NCBI GenBank assembly: GCA_947463135.1
Contig: CANHTA010000008.1
Span: 1 to 42,198, forward strand
DNA from: Gemmatimonadota bacterium
GTDB taxonomy: Bacteria; Gemmatimonadota; Gemmatimonadetes; Gemmatimonadales; Gemmatimonadaceae
Length of the DNA stretch: 42,198 nucleotides
Direction of reading: 5' to 3'
Shown: one piece after another, positions 8,937 to 16,887 of the stretch
How the letters are laid out: the number at the start of each line of letters is the position of its first letter
How positions within the stretch are numbered: the first letter of the stretch is position 1
Notes under the pieces: generated by a model
Seen by the model: only the letters and a program-made list of their open reading frames with translations
The model's database searches: none
What the model was told of the DNA's origin: nothing
Program-made: the position numbers and the translations under genes

Positions 8937-8982
8937 ACGTGGGAGACACGCCACGTGTTGACGCGAATCGGCAGGCCTGCCG
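8937..8982. repeat. Two dyads in the gap after the ATP-grasp pair
   Basis: ACGTGG (8937-8942) and CCACGT (8951-8956) form an inverted repeat with 8-nt spacer. Twelve bases on, CGGCAGGCCTGCCG (8969-8982) is a perfect 14-bp palindrome. TTGACG (8958-8963) lies between them but has no -10 box at the right distance. The rest of the 298-nt gap 8864-9161 shows no coding or RNA gene. These could be operator sites for the orphan gene at 9162. Confidence 0.35.
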
Positions 8983-9161
8983 CCGTCCCGTCCGCGCGGC
9001 TACCGCCCCCGCCTGTGAGGGAAATCCGCGCAACGTCTGTCGCGCGCGCTCCCGATGGGGCGTGATTGGGGGCGTGACATCTGGCGGCACGCCCTTTGCT
9101 CTTGGGCACGGGAGTCGGCCGCTACCCGGCAGCCGGTACGTAGACCCGAGCCTCCACGCCC

Positions 9162-9641
9162 ATGTCCCGTTTCCTCGACGAGCCGTCTACCGATCCCATT
9201 CGCGGCTACTTCTCCCAGCTGTGCGTGATCATGTCCGGCATCGCCACGGGGGTCGTTGAAGCGGCAGCTGGTGAAACGTTGTGTTCACCGAGCTACCACA
9301 TGGGCCGCCGTGATGGCGTCCATGTCGTGGTGGCCCACTTGGCGTCGAGCTCCACGCTGCGTGAAGCCGCGGAGAAGTGCCTCGCGTTCGGGATGGGGGT
9401 TCTGGAACGGGCGCACGCCCACCCCTACGGCCCCGATTGGTCCAACGGCTTCGGGCGCGCCACCATGGAAGCATCGGCTGACATCGCGATGTACGCCGCA
9501 ACGGCCACCGTCCCGCCCATCGATGCAACCCGCCTGCGCGCCGCTCGGACCGCGGCCCGTCTGCTCTCGCCGCTGGCAGGCGTGTGGGCCAACCGTCCCG
9601 CGCCGAGCACGGAACCCCCGCCCCGCAGCCGCGATTGGTAA
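9162..9641 (+). CDS. Hypothetical protein, 159 residues
   Basis: Not recognised. The frame is supported by strong G/C preference at third codon positions and a sensible amino-acid mix, whereas the competing frames over the same bases are arginine-rich and look like shadows. No signal peptide or clear membrane segment; the segment around FSQLCVIMSGIATGVVEAAAGE is mildly hydrophobic and amphipathic. The middle is mainly helical by composition, and the last 20 residues are a proline- and arginine-rich tail. It sits alone between the ATP-grasp pair and pyrR with intergenic space on both sides. No function assigned. Confidence 0.6.
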   Translation: MSRFLDEPSTDPIRGYFSQLCVIMSGIATGVVEAAAGETLCSPSYHMGRRDGVHVVVAHLASSSTLREAAEKCLAFGMGVLERAHAHPYGPDWSNGFGRATMEASADIAMYAATATVPPIDATRLRAARTAARLLSPLAGVWANRPAPSTEPPPRSRDW

Positions 9642-9681
9642 CCGCCGCAGGTGGCGTCGGCGATGGCGTCGTCACCTGCTC

Positions 9682-9701
9682 AGCTGCGCTATATTGCAGC
9701 T
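9682..9701 (+). promoter_or_regulatory. Hairpin and -10-like box directly before pyrR
   Basis: AGCTGC (9682-9687) and GCAGCT (9696-9701) flank GCTATATT, so a 6-bp hairpin ends exactly at the pyrR ATG. TATATT (9690-9695) fits a -10 box and would place the transcript start at about the A of the ATG, giving a leaderless message; no convincing -35 box is seen. No Shine-Dalgarno sequence is present. Either reading is inference. Confidence 0.35.
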
Positions 9702-10253
9702 ATGTCCCGAAAGCCTTCCGTGGTCCTCGACGCGCGCGCGCTCGATCGTACGCTCCGTCGCATGGCCGACCAGATCATCGAATTGAATGCCGGCACCGAC
9801 AATCTGGTTCTGGTCGGCATTCAGCGCCGTGGAGTACAGCTCGCTGAACGCATCGTGCGGATCATCAAAGCGCAGGAAGGCGTGGAGATCGTCAGTGGCG
9901 CTCTCGATATCACGCTCTATCGCGATGACCTGCAAACCGTAGGGCCACGTCCGGTGGTGGGAGCAACCCGGCTCCCGTGGATGCTCGACGATCAGCACGT
10001 GGTCATCGTCGATGATGTGCTCTACACCGGACGCACCGTGCGCGCGGCCCTCGACGAACTGGCGGATTTCGGACGTCCGGCGCGTATCGCCCTCGCCGTC
10101 CTCGTTGATCGCGGTGGACGGGAGCTGCCCATCCACGCCGACGTGGTGGGACGCAAGGTCGATGTGATTGCCGGACAGCGGGTGGACGTGTTCATCGAGG
10201 AGCTCGATGGCCGCGACGAAGTGCTGATCGCCGACCGTGACATCGAGGCCTGA
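9702..10253 (+). CDS. pyrR: PyrR: pyrimidine operon regulator / uracil phosphoribosyltransferase
   Basis: Type I PRTase-fold protein of 183 residues, the usual PyrR size. In Bacillus it binds pyr mRNA in a UMP-dependent way and has weak uracil phosphoribosyltransferase activity. The PRPP-binding motif is [13 protein letters not shown] (100-112); [15 protein letters not shown] (37-51) and [12 protein letters not shown] (67-78) are characteristic PyrR segments. ATG 9702 is chosen over an in-frame GTG at 9651 because family members begin at M-x-R-K and the extension has no homology-like character. It heads pyrB-pyrC, with 4 nt to pyrB, consistent with control of pyrimidine synthesis. I see no antiterminator/terminator pair upstream. 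Confidence 0.94.
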   Translation: MSRKPSVVLDARALDRTLRRMADQIIELNAGTDNLVLVGIQRRGVQLAERIVRIIKAQEGVEIVSGALDITLYRDDLQTVGPRPVVGATRLPWMLDDQHVVIVDDVLYTGRTVRAALDELADFGRPARIALAVLVDRGGRELPIHADVVGRKVDVIAGQRVDVFIEELDGRDEVLIADRDIEA

Positions 10254-10257
10254 CGCA

Positions 10258-11217
10258 ATGGCCGGCCCCCTCGGTAAAGATCTCCTCGGCCTCGCGTCAC
10301 TGTCGGCCGACCAAATCCGCCTCGTGCTCGACACCGCCGTGCCGTTCCGCGAAATCTCCGAACGGGCCATCAAAAAGGTGCCCACACTGCGCGGCGCCAC
10401 CATCGTCAATCTTTTCTTCGAAGCCTCCACCCGCACCCGCATTTCCTTTGAGTTTGCGGAAAAGCGACTCAGCGCGGATACGGTCAACGTCGCCTCTGCC
10501 GGCTCCAGCGTGGCCAAGGGCGAAACTCTGGTGGATACCGCGCGGAATCTTGAAGCCATGAAGATCGACATGGTGGTGATTCGTCACGGCGCATCAGGGG
10601 CGGCGCAGTTCCTCGCGGAACGTATTGAGTCCAACGTGATTAACGCCGGCGATGGGACCAATGAGCATCCAACCCAGGGACTGCTCGACTTGCTGACGCT
10701 GCGCAGTCACCTCGGTGATCTCACCGGTCGCCGCATTTGTCTGGTTGGTGACGTGCTGCACTCACGGGTGGCCCGTTCAAATATCTGGGGACTGACCAAG
10801 CTTGGCGCCGACGTGGCCGTGTGCGGTCCGCGTTCGTTGCTCCCCAACGCCATTGGCGAGATGGGCGTCACCGTGTTTGACCGTATCGAAGACGCGGTGG
10901 AATGGGCTGATGCGTTTAATGTGTTGCGGTTACAGCTGGAACGCATGGAAGCTGGCTATATCCCGTCGTTGCGCGAATACAACCGCGTCTACGGCGTCAC
11001 CCGCGCGCGGCTCGAGAAAGCGCCGCGCGATATTCTCATCCTGCACCCTGGCCCGATGAATCGCGGCGTGGAAATCGACAGTGATGTGGCCGATGGGCCG
11101 CACTCGGTGATCCTCGATCAGGTCACCAATGGCGTTGCGGTCCGCATGGCCGTGCTATATCTACTTGCCGGCGGCAAGCCGGAGCTCGCCGAAGCGGCGA
11201 AGAAGGGAGGCGCATGA
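10258..11217 (+). CDS. pyrB: Aspartate carbamoyltransferase catalytic chain
   Basis: Joins carbamoyl phosphate and aspartate to carbamoyl aspartate, the committed step of pyrimidine synthesis. 319 residues, normal. Carbamoyl-phosphate motif S57-T-R-T-R61 and H137-P-T-Q are present, with the aspartate-side [11 protein letters not shown] near 268. The ATG at 10258 lies 4 nt after pyrR; an earlier in-frame GTG at 10237 would overlap pyrR and is less likely. No pyrI regulatory chain follows; instead pyrC overlaps by ATGA, as in organisms whose ATCase works with dihydroorotase. Control is probably through PyrR. Confidence 0.97.
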   Translation: MAGPLGKDLLGLASLSADQIRLVLDTAVPFREISERAIKKVPTLRGATIVNLFFEASTRTRISFEFAEKRLSADTVNVASAGSSVAKGETLVDTARNLEAMKIDMVVIRHGASGAAQFLAERIESNVINAGDGTNEHPTQGLLDLLTLRSHLGDLTGRRICLVGDVLHSRVARSNIWGLTKLGADVAVCGPRSLLPNAIGEMGVTVFDRIEDAVEWADAFNVLRLQLERMEAGYIPSLREYNRVYGVTRARLEKAPRDILILHPGPMNRGVEIDSDVADGPHSVILDQVTNGVAVRMAVLYLLAGGKPELAEAAKKGGA

Positions 11218-12500
11218 GTCGGGACCTGCTGCTGCGCGGCGGACGCATTGTCGATCCGTCGCAGGGAATGGACACCGTTGGTGATGTGTTGCTTCGGGAC
11301 GGTCGGGTGGAAGCCTGTGGCCGCGCGATCGACACGCCCGATGGGGCCGAGGTTGTCGACGTGAGCGGCCTGGTCGTCGCCCCCGGGCTCATCGATGTGC
11401 ACATTCACCTGCGCGAACCGGGACGCGAAGATGTGGAAACCATCGCCACCGGTGCGCACAGCGCCGCGGCGGGTGGCTTCACCGGCGTCTGCGCTATGCC
11501 GAACACCAAGCCGGTCACCGATAACCAAGCGGTGGTGGGTTTTGTGAAGCGTCAGGGTGAAGCGGCGGGCTTCGCGCGCGTGTATCCCTATGGCGCCATT
11601 TCGGTGGGCCAGAAAGGTGAAACCCTTGCCGAAATCGCGGAGATGGTCGGGGCAGGCGCCGTGGCGTTCAGTGATGACGGGAGACCCGTGGAAAGCGCGC
11701 AACTCATGCGCGCGGCCCTGGAGTACGCGCGCGCCTTCAATGTGCCCATTGCCGAACACTGCGAGGACATGACCCTCGCGCGCGGTGGCAGCATGAACGA
11801 AGGGATCATGAGCGCGAAGCTTGGTCTCAAGGGTATCCCCGCTGAGGCCGAGGAGATTTACGTCATTCGCGACATCCTCCTCGCCAAGCGTACGGGTGGG
11901 CACATTCACCTCTGTCATCTCAGCACCAAGGGCTCCGTTGAGCTCGTGCGCTGGGGCAAGGAACGCGGCATTAACGTGACGTCGGAAGTGTGCTCGCACC
12001 ACATTTCGCTGACCGAGGAGGCGGTGGACGGCTACAACACCAACGCCAAGATGAACCCGCCGCTCCGTACCGCAGCCGATGTCGAAGCGCTGCAGCAGGG
12101 GCTGGCCGATGGTACCATCGATTTGCTGGTCACGGATCACGCGCCGCACCACTACGACGAGAAGGAACGCGAGTTCGCCGATGCACCCAACGGCATCGTG
12201 GGTCTTGAAACCGCACTGGGCGTCAACTGCACGTACCTGTTGCACCGTGGCATTATGAGCCTGTCACAGATGGTGGACGCCATGAGCTGCAAGCCGGCCA
12301 AGGTGTTCCACCTGCCCGGTGGTTCGCTGGCGCGCGGCAGCGTTGGTGACGTAACCGTATTCGATCCCAATCGCAGCTGGACGGTGAACCCGAAGGCGTT
12401 CAAGTCGAAGGGGCGGAACACGCCATACGGTGGGCACCAGCTCACTGGGCAGGCGCTCCTCACCGTGGTTGGCGGTCGCGTCGTCTATCGCGCCGAATAG
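11214..12500 (+). CDS. pyrC: Dihydroorotase, class I
   Basis: Zinc amidohydrolase that closes carbamoyl aspartate to dihydroorotate. 428 residues, fitting the longer class I enzymes. Metal ligands D61-V-H63-I-H65 in the [10 protein letters not shown] signature are intact; further family motifs are AFSDDG, HLSTKGS and the catalytic Asp region [15 protein letters not shown]. The start ATGA overlaps the pyrB stop, so the two are probably made in equal amounts, and class I dihydroorotases often form a complex with ATCase (as in Aquifex). Everything needed for activity appears present, so this is not the inactive PyrX form. Confidence 0.96.
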   Translation: MSRDLLLRGGRIVDPSQGMDTVGDVLLRDGRVEACGRAIDTPDGAEVVDVSGLVVAPGLIDVHIHLREPGREDVETIATGAHSAAAGGFTGVCAMPNTKPVTDNQAVVGFVKRQGEAAGFARVYPYGAISVGQKGETLAEIAEMVGAGAVAFSDDGRPVESAQLMRAALEYARAFNVPIAEHCEDMTLARGGSMNEGIMSAKLGLKGIPAEAEEIYVIRDILLAKRTGGHIHLCHLSTKGSVELVRWGKERGINVTSEVCSHHISLTEEAVDGYNTNAKMNPPLRTAADVEALQQGLADGTIDLLVTDHAPHHYDEKEREFADAPNGIVGLETALGVNCTYLLHRGIMSLSQMVDAMSCKPAKVFHLPGGSLARGSVGDVTVFDPNRSWTVNPKAFKSKGRNTPYGGHQLTGQALLTVVGGRVVYRAE

Positions 12501-12523
12501 CCCGGCCGACGAACGCTCCGGTT

Positions 12524-13207
12524 GTGGACACCCTGCGGCAATCCCGTCGGCAGCTGGCCGCCGCGTGCCGACGATTGCACGCGCGCGGGTTGCTGGCCGG
12601 TGCGGAGGGCAACCTCTCCTGCCGGCTGCCCACTGGTGATCTGCTGATCACCGCCAGCAGCGTTGATAAGGGCACCATCACGGAGACGGAGCTGCTGCTG
12701 GTGTGCGCCAACGGCTCGCCGCATCCCACAAGCCGCCACTCGGCGCTGCGCCCGTCGTCGGAGTTGGCCATGCATGTGGCCTGCTTCGCGGCGCGCGCCG
12801 ACATACAGGCTATTGTCCACGCCCACCCGCCGGCCGCCACGGGCTTCGCCGCCGCTGGCGTCCCGCTACCCGCCAACGTGTTGCCAGAGCTGCCCGTCGT
12901 GCTGGGCCCCATCGCGCTGGTACCGTACGGACGACCGGGTACGCCGGCGCTGCCGCTGGCCATGCTCCCCTTCCTCCCGGGTCACGATGTGTTTCTGCTG
13001 GCCAACCATGGCGTCACGGCCGTGGGGCGGTCCGTCGAGGAGGCGCTGTTGCGCATGGAGAGCGTGGAGCAGGCGGCACGCATTCTTGTGGTGGCGCGCC
13101 TGTTGGGCGGAGCGCAGCCGCTCTCCCCGGCGGAGGCGGCAGCGCTTGCTTCGCTCCATCCCCGCGACGAACATGCACCAGTTGGCACCGGGGCGGTTCC
13201 CGCCTAG
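12524..13207 (+). CDS. Class II aldolase/adducin family protein
   Basis: 227 residues with the zinc site of L-fuculose-phosphate and ribulose-phosphate aldolase/epimerase proteins: E80 in PSSE, H99-A-H101-P-P and H162 in NHGV. The phosphate-binding segment GNLSCRL (29-35) and the TASSVDKG turn (43-50) are also present. Such enzymes cleave or isomerise small sugar phosphates; MtnB of methionine salvage is a close relative, but nothing nearby supports that pathway. GTG start 23 nt after pyrC, so it is probably cotranscribed with the pyr genes. Substrate unknown. Confidence 0.85.
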   Translation: MDTLRQSRRQLAAACRRLHARGLLAGAEGNLSCRLPTGDLLITASSVDKGTITETELLLVCANGSPHPTSRHSALRPSSELAMHVACFAARADIQAIVHAHPPAATGFAAAGVPLPANVLPELPVVLGPIALVPYGRPGTPALPLAMLPFLPGHDVFLLANHGVTAVGRSVEEALLRMESVEQAARILVVARLLGGAQPLSPAEAAALASLHPRDEHAPVGTGAVPA

Positions 13208-13294
13208 TTGATCTCGGGCACACGCCGTCGTGATTCCCATCCGATACGATCGTCTACCTCATATGACAAGCATTCGTTTTTGCCGCGCGCACTC

Positions 13295-14269
13295 ATGACG
13301 GAGTCTCCCCTCGTGTCCATCGACGAAGTCCGCTCACTCGTGGCGGAACGGCAACGCTTTGACGAATGGCTCACCGCGCTCGATGCGCGTCGGGCCGAGA
13401 CGCCCAGTCGCGTATTCGACCGTGTCCGCGAGGATTACGTCGTGCGTCGTGATGTGGTTATGGGTCAGCTCCGCGAGCATGTCGGCGCGCTCAGCATCCT
13501 CGGCGACGACCTGGCTAAACGCCTCACGGCGGTTGAGGCCGAATTGACTACGCTTGAGGATGAGCGCGTGGAGGCCATGCTCCGTACTGCCGTTGGCGAG
13601 TACGACGACCAGCGCTGGGGGGTGGTGCAAAAAGACGTGGAAACCCAGATGGCCGTGCTTGGCGCACAGCGCGACGGGCTGCTCACGGAGGTCGATGAGG
13701 TCCGTATGCTCCTCGCCTGCGCCGATAGTGAGCCCCCAACGGCGGCGGTGGAGGTCGCAGACCCGGTGTCCATCGTTGAGCCGGAGTTGTTTAGTCGCGA
13801 CGACCTCGTGTTTCTCGTCACGCCCGAGGAGCTGCCCGCGATCGTCGACACCGACACCGACGCCGGTGAGTACGCGGGCGATCAGGCGGGGATGCACACG
13901 CGCCCAGAGCCCCCGATGTTCGTGGATGACGTGACCTCCGACTTCTCCGAAGACATCGCGTCGTATACCGCCGCTGATGTTCAGGCGGACCTCCCACGGA
14001 ACGTCGGGGCTGGCGGTGAGGATACGATGGCGATGTTTGCCGATACGCCAGAGGTCGCCGACGGCGGTGACGTCTTCGATGACCTTGCGTTTCTGCGCTC
14101 GGTGATTGAGCCGACCCCTCCCAGTGCCATGGCTGCGGTGCCATCGATGCCAACCTCGGCACCCGCCAAGGAATCGCCGAAAACGCTGCGCTGCACGGAA
14201 TGCAGTACCATGAACTTGCCCACCGAGTGGTACTGCGAGCGGTGTGGCGGCGAGCTCACCACGTTCTAG
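13295..14269 (+). CDS. Coiled-coil protein with C-terminal zinc ribbon
   Basis: 324 residues, not recognised as a named family. Residues 5-160 are charged and heptad-rich (long helices, likely coiled coil). Residues 165-290 are acidic, rich in D, E, T and P, probably disordered. The C terminus carries CTEC and CERC (CX2C-X10-CX2C), a small zinc ribbon like those on many signalling or scaffold proteins. No signal peptide or membrane segment, so cytoplasmic. ATG 13295 is chosen; an in-frame TTG at 13208 adds a low-complexity basic leader unlike the rest. It ends the run that starts at pyrR but is separated from the aldolase gene by 87 nt. Confidence 0.72.
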   Translation: MTESPLVSIDEVRSLVAERQRFDEWLTALDARRAETPSRVFDRVREDYVVRRDVVMGQLREHVGALSILGDDLAKRLTAVEAELTTLEDERVEAMLRTAVGEYDDQRWGVVQKDVETQMAVLGAQRDGLLTEVDEVRMLLACADSEPPTAAVEVADPVSIVEPELFSRDDLVFLVTPEELPAIVDTDTDAGEYAGDQAGMHTRPEPPMFVDDVTSDFSEDIASYTAADVQADLPRNVGAGGEDTMAMFADTPEVADGGDVFDDLAFLRSVIEPTPPSAMAAVPSMPTSAPAKESPKTLRCTECSTMNLPTEWYCERCGGELTTF

Positions 14270-14294
14270 CCTGGGCATGGGTGGACGCAAAGGG

Positions 14295-14326
14295 AAAGGG
14301 CCGAACTGATGACAGTTCGGCCCTTT
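14295..14326. terminator. Perfect 14-bp hairpin, bidirectional terminator
   Basis: AAAGGGCCGAACTG (14295-14308), loop ATGA, CAGTTCGGCCCTTT (14313-14326). The A run on one side and T run on the other allow rho-independent termination in both directions, for the zinc-ribbon gene on plus and rpsT on minus. Confidence 0.88.
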
Positions 14327-14357
14327 CTGTATGGCGCGGTCTGCGGCGATTTCGAGC

Positions 14358-14385
14358 AGGTGCTGCGGGACTGATCCCGCCACCT
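14358..14385 (-). terminator. Second hairpin downstream of rpsT
   Basis: GCGGGA (14365-14370), loop CTGA, TCCCGC (14375-14380), extended by AGGTG/CACCT across a 2-nt bulge. It lies 17 nt after the rpsT stop on the minus strand. There is no T run, so it may protect the mRNA 3' end or slow polymerase before the stronger terminator at 14295-14326. Confidence 0.4.
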
Positions 14386-14402
14386 ACCGCCCTCAGGCAG
14401 AC

Positions 14403-14642
14403 TTACCCGTTGGCGGCTTTGGCCAGTTTGCTCTTCTGACGAGCAGCGGCGTTGCGGTGGATGAGCCCCTTGCGCGCCGCACGATCAAGCAGCGAAACAG
14501 CAGACAGGCGATCATCAGCACCAGCGGTGGCAAGCTTCGCCCGCTTCACGGCGGTACGGAGCGCCGAACGCTGCGCACGATTGCGCACCGCCGCCGCACG
14601 CGACTTCCGCAGGTCTTTCTTCGCGGACTTGATATTCGGCAC
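14403..14642 (-). CDS. rpsT: 30S ribosomal protein S20
   Basis: Binds 16S rRNA in the bottom of the small subunit. The N terminus V-P-N-I-K-S-A-K-K-D-L-R-K is the family signature, followed by basic helices (RNRAQRSALRT, LLDRAARKGLIHRNAAARQKSKL). 79 residues from GTG 14642, slightly short for S20. Family members nearly always begin M-P-N or M-A-N, so this GTG is preferred to another in-frame GTG nine bases upstream; the GGGG of CTGGGGTG then sits about 8 nt before the start. Transcribed alone, divergently from the M50 protease gene. Confidence 0.95.
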   Translation of the reverse strand: MPNIKSAKKDLRKSRAAAVRNRAQRSALRTAVKRAKLATAGADDRLSAVSLLDRAARKGLIHRNAAARQKSKLAKAANG

Positions 14643-14791
14643 GGAAAACACCCCAGCAGGTATAAACGGTAAGTACGAAACCAGCGGCGAGGTGCAGTAG
14701 AATTCCAGGCCACGGCGGACAGACTGGAAAACATATCCGGAAACAAGCTACCGGTCAAGAACCCCACGCATCGCCGCACTCATGTCGCGCT

Positions 14792-14820
14792 TTGACACTC
14801 GACCGGCGTACGGCTACCTT
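14792..14820 (+). promoter_or_regulatory. Predicted promoter of the M50-scpA-scpB-rluB operon
   Basis: TTGACA (14792-14797), 17 bp, TACCTT (14815-14820). The -35 box is the full consensus, and both the spacing and the -10 hexamer are identical to those of the groES promoter at 31774. The implied start near 14827 leaves a leader of about 94 nt. Confidence 0.65.
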
Positions 14821-14920
14821 CACTAGGCGACTTGCTTGCATTCGCGTTCTGCTCAGCCGCCCGCCCATTGGCAGCGGTGGTGGCCCGCTCTCCTGATGCC
14901 CCCTCTTCATAACCGCTGCA

Positions 14921-15601
14921 GTGGACTCTACTCAGCAACTGGTTCTCGTCGCACCCATGCTGCTCTTCTCGATGGTCGCCCACGAGTATGCGCATGGCTA
15001 TGCGGCGTTCAAGCAGGGGGACATGACGGCGTACCAGCTCGGCCGCCTCACCTGGAACCCCGTCAAGCACATCGATCCGTTCATGACCATCATTCTCCCG
15101 GTCATGCTCGCGCTCATCGGTGCGCCGATCTTCGGTGGCGCCAAGCCGGTGCCGGTCAATCCGCGCAATTATCGGAACTATCGCCGGGGTGACATCATCG
15201 TGTCCCTCGCCGGAGTGGCCACCAACGTCCTGATTGCGCTGCTCCTCGTGCCGCTCGTTGTGGCCGTGGGGCTCCTCGGGTACGCGCTGCCGGAGGCCGT
15301 TCGGCCGCTCAGTGTCCTCCAGCAGATGCTCGCCGCCGGTATCTTCATCAATCTGATTCTCGCGGCCTTCAATCTCATTCCGATTCCGCCGCTCGACGGA
15401 TCCCATGTCTTTAAATACCTGCTCCCCCCGCAATGGTCGCTGCAGTATCAGCGCCTCGGTGGCGTTGGGCTGTTGTTGCTCTTTGCCGTGCTCTCCTTTG
15501 CGCGGCCGCTGGTAAATCTCTGGCTCGCCCCCGCGTTCATTTTGCGGATGCTCGCCGAGCGTCTCTACTTCCCGTACCTGTTGCCCAACCCCTTCGCGTG
15601 A
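14921..15601 (+). CDS. Site-2 protease family membrane metalloprotease (M50)
   Basis: 226-residue integral membrane peptidase. The zinc motif HEYAH (H21-E22-x-x-H25) lies in the first hydrophobic segment, and the third-ligand motif NLIPIPPLDGSH (about 148-159) follows a later membrane helix, both diagnostic of the short M50 group without PDZ domain. Five to six hydrophobic segments are visible. Relatives of this compact type sit beside scpA in many genomes, although the substrate is rarely known. GTG start without a clear ribosome binding site; 7 nt to scpA. Confidence 0.9.
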   Translation: MDSTQQLVLVAPMLLFSMVAHEYAHGYAAFKQGDMTAYQLGRLTWNPVKHIDPFMTIILPVMLALIGAPIFGGAKPVPVNPRNYRNYRRGDIIVSLAGVATNVLIALLLVPLVVAVGLLGYALPEAVRPLSVLQQMLAAGIFINLILAAFNLIPIPPLDGSHVFKYLLPPQWSLQYQRLGGVGLLLLFAVLSFARPLVNLWLAPAFILRMLAERLYFPYLLPNPFA

Positions 15602-15608
15602 AGGCCGC

Positions 15609-16358
15609 GTGATCGCTCCGAATTTCCGCCACGCCGAACACCCGGCGCCCTCCTTTGTCGTTGAGCTCGGCCACTTCACCGGCCCGCTCGATCTGCTGCT
15701 CTCGCTCATCCGCGATGAACAGCTCGACATTTACGATATCCCGATTGCCCGCATCGCCGAGCAGTTTCTGGCGCGCATCAGCACGCTCGGACTCGACGAA
15801 GCGGCGGATTACCTCGAAATGGCCGCCCGCTTGCTGCGCATCAAGGCGCAAATGCTGCTGCCGCGGGCCGACGGCGAGGACGCGTGGGAAGATCCCCGCG
15901 CTGAACTCGTGCGCCGTTTGCTGGAATACCAGCAGATGCGCGAAGTCGTCGATCTGCTCGAACGCCGTGGTGAGGAACGTCGGCATCAGTTCCCCCGCCG
16001 CTGGGTACCGCAGGCGGTTGACATCACCCCCATCAACGCCCCCCTGTCACTCACCCTCGGGGAATTGTTGGCGGCCGTTGACCGTGTGCTCCGCACCACC
16101 AAGGAGCCCGTGCTGCACGAGATCATTCCCCGCGCGCTGGATGTGGCCGGTGCCATGACCACCGTGCGCGCGGTGCTGGCCATGCGTCGCTCGGCGCGCT
16201 GGTTTGATATGGTGGCTCGTGACGCCGAGCCCTGGCAGATCCTGTCGGTGCTGCTGGCGTTACTTGAAATGGCGAAGCTTGGCGAACTGCGGATCGCGCA
16301 GCAGCACGCCTTCGCCTCTGTGGAGATCTGTCGTGACGCCGTTAGCGAAGCTGCTTGA
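15609..16358 (+). CDS. scpA: Segregation and condensation protein A
   Basis: Kleisin subunit of the SMC-ScpAB condensin that compacts and separates chromosomes. The N-terminal helical signature FTGPLDLLLSLIRDEQLDIY (20-39) is the classic ScpA motif that binds the SMC neck, and the C-terminal winged-helix region (about 170-245) binds the SMC head. 249 residues, normal. GTG start. Its end overlaps scpB by 26 nt. No smc gene is in the window. Confidence 0.95.
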   Translation: MIAPNFRHAEHPAPSFVVELGHFTGPLDLLLSLIRDEQLDIYDIPIARIAEQFLARISTLGLDEAADYLEMAARLLRIKAQMLLPRADGEDAWEDPRAELVRRLLEYQQMREVVDLLERRGEERRHQFPRRWVPQAVDITPINAPLSLTLGELLAAVDRVLRTTKEPVLHEIIPRALDVAGAMTTVRAVLAMRRSARWFDMVARDAEPWQILSVLLALLEMAKLGELRIAQQHAFASVEICRDAVSEAA

Positions 16359-16887
16359 AGCCGCCCTCTTCGCCGCCCCGCGCCCCATTGCCATGGAAGC
16401 GCTGGCGGCGTTGGACGTTGAGTCGAGTCCTGCCGCCGTCGCGGCGGCGCTCGACGAGCTGCGCGAGCACTACGACGTCGATGGCCATGGGGTCGAGCTG
16501 GTGGAGCAGGGAGGCGGCTGGCAGATCCTTACCCGTGCCGAGTTCGCCGAGGCCATCGAGCGCGCCCAGGTCGCGGTGCGGCCGCAGCGACTCTCGGCGG
16601 CTGCCCTCGAAACGCTGGCCATCATCGCGTATCGGCAACCCATTGGCCGCGCAGAGATCGAAGAAATCCGTGGTGTTGCCGTTGGCTCCGTGCTGAAGTC
16701 GCTGCACGAGCGCGGTCTCATTGACATCGTTGGGCGCAGCGAAGGCATCGGCCGACCGCTGCTGTACGGAACCACCTCTCAGTTCCTCGAGCAGTTTGCG
16801 TTGCGACATCTGGAAGAACTCCCGCGTGCCGACGAGTTGGCAATCGCCTTGCGTGGCGCTGGGAACACGGCCGTCGTGCCGGAGTGA
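16333..16887 (+). CDS. scpB: Segregation and condensation protein B
   Basis: Dimeric winged-helix partner of ScpA. The family signature LSAAALETLAIIAYRQPIGR (from about residue 93) with the following E-I-E-E-I-R-G-V and the GRSEGIGRPLLYGTT block are intact. 184 residues, typical. GTG 16333 is chosen because it gives a normal ScpB N terminus (T-P-L-A-K-L-L-E-A-A-L-F-A-A); the frame stays open upstream to 16204, but that part lies wholly inside scpA. Stop overlaps the next gene by GTGA. Confidence 0.94.
   Translation: MTPLAKLLEAALFAAPRPIAMEALAALDVESSPAAVAAALDELREHYDVDGHGVELVEQGGGWQILTRAEFAEAIERAQVAVRPQRLSAAALETLAIIAYRQPIGRAEIEEIRGVAVGSVLKSLHERGLIDIVGRSEGIGRPLLYGTTSQFLEQFALRHLEELPRADELAIALRGAGNTAVVPE

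Noticed and set aside
8958..8963. TTGACG as the -35 box of a promoter for the gene at 9162
   Set aside because: No -10-like hexamer lies 15-19 bp downstream; the position is occupied by GC-only sequence.
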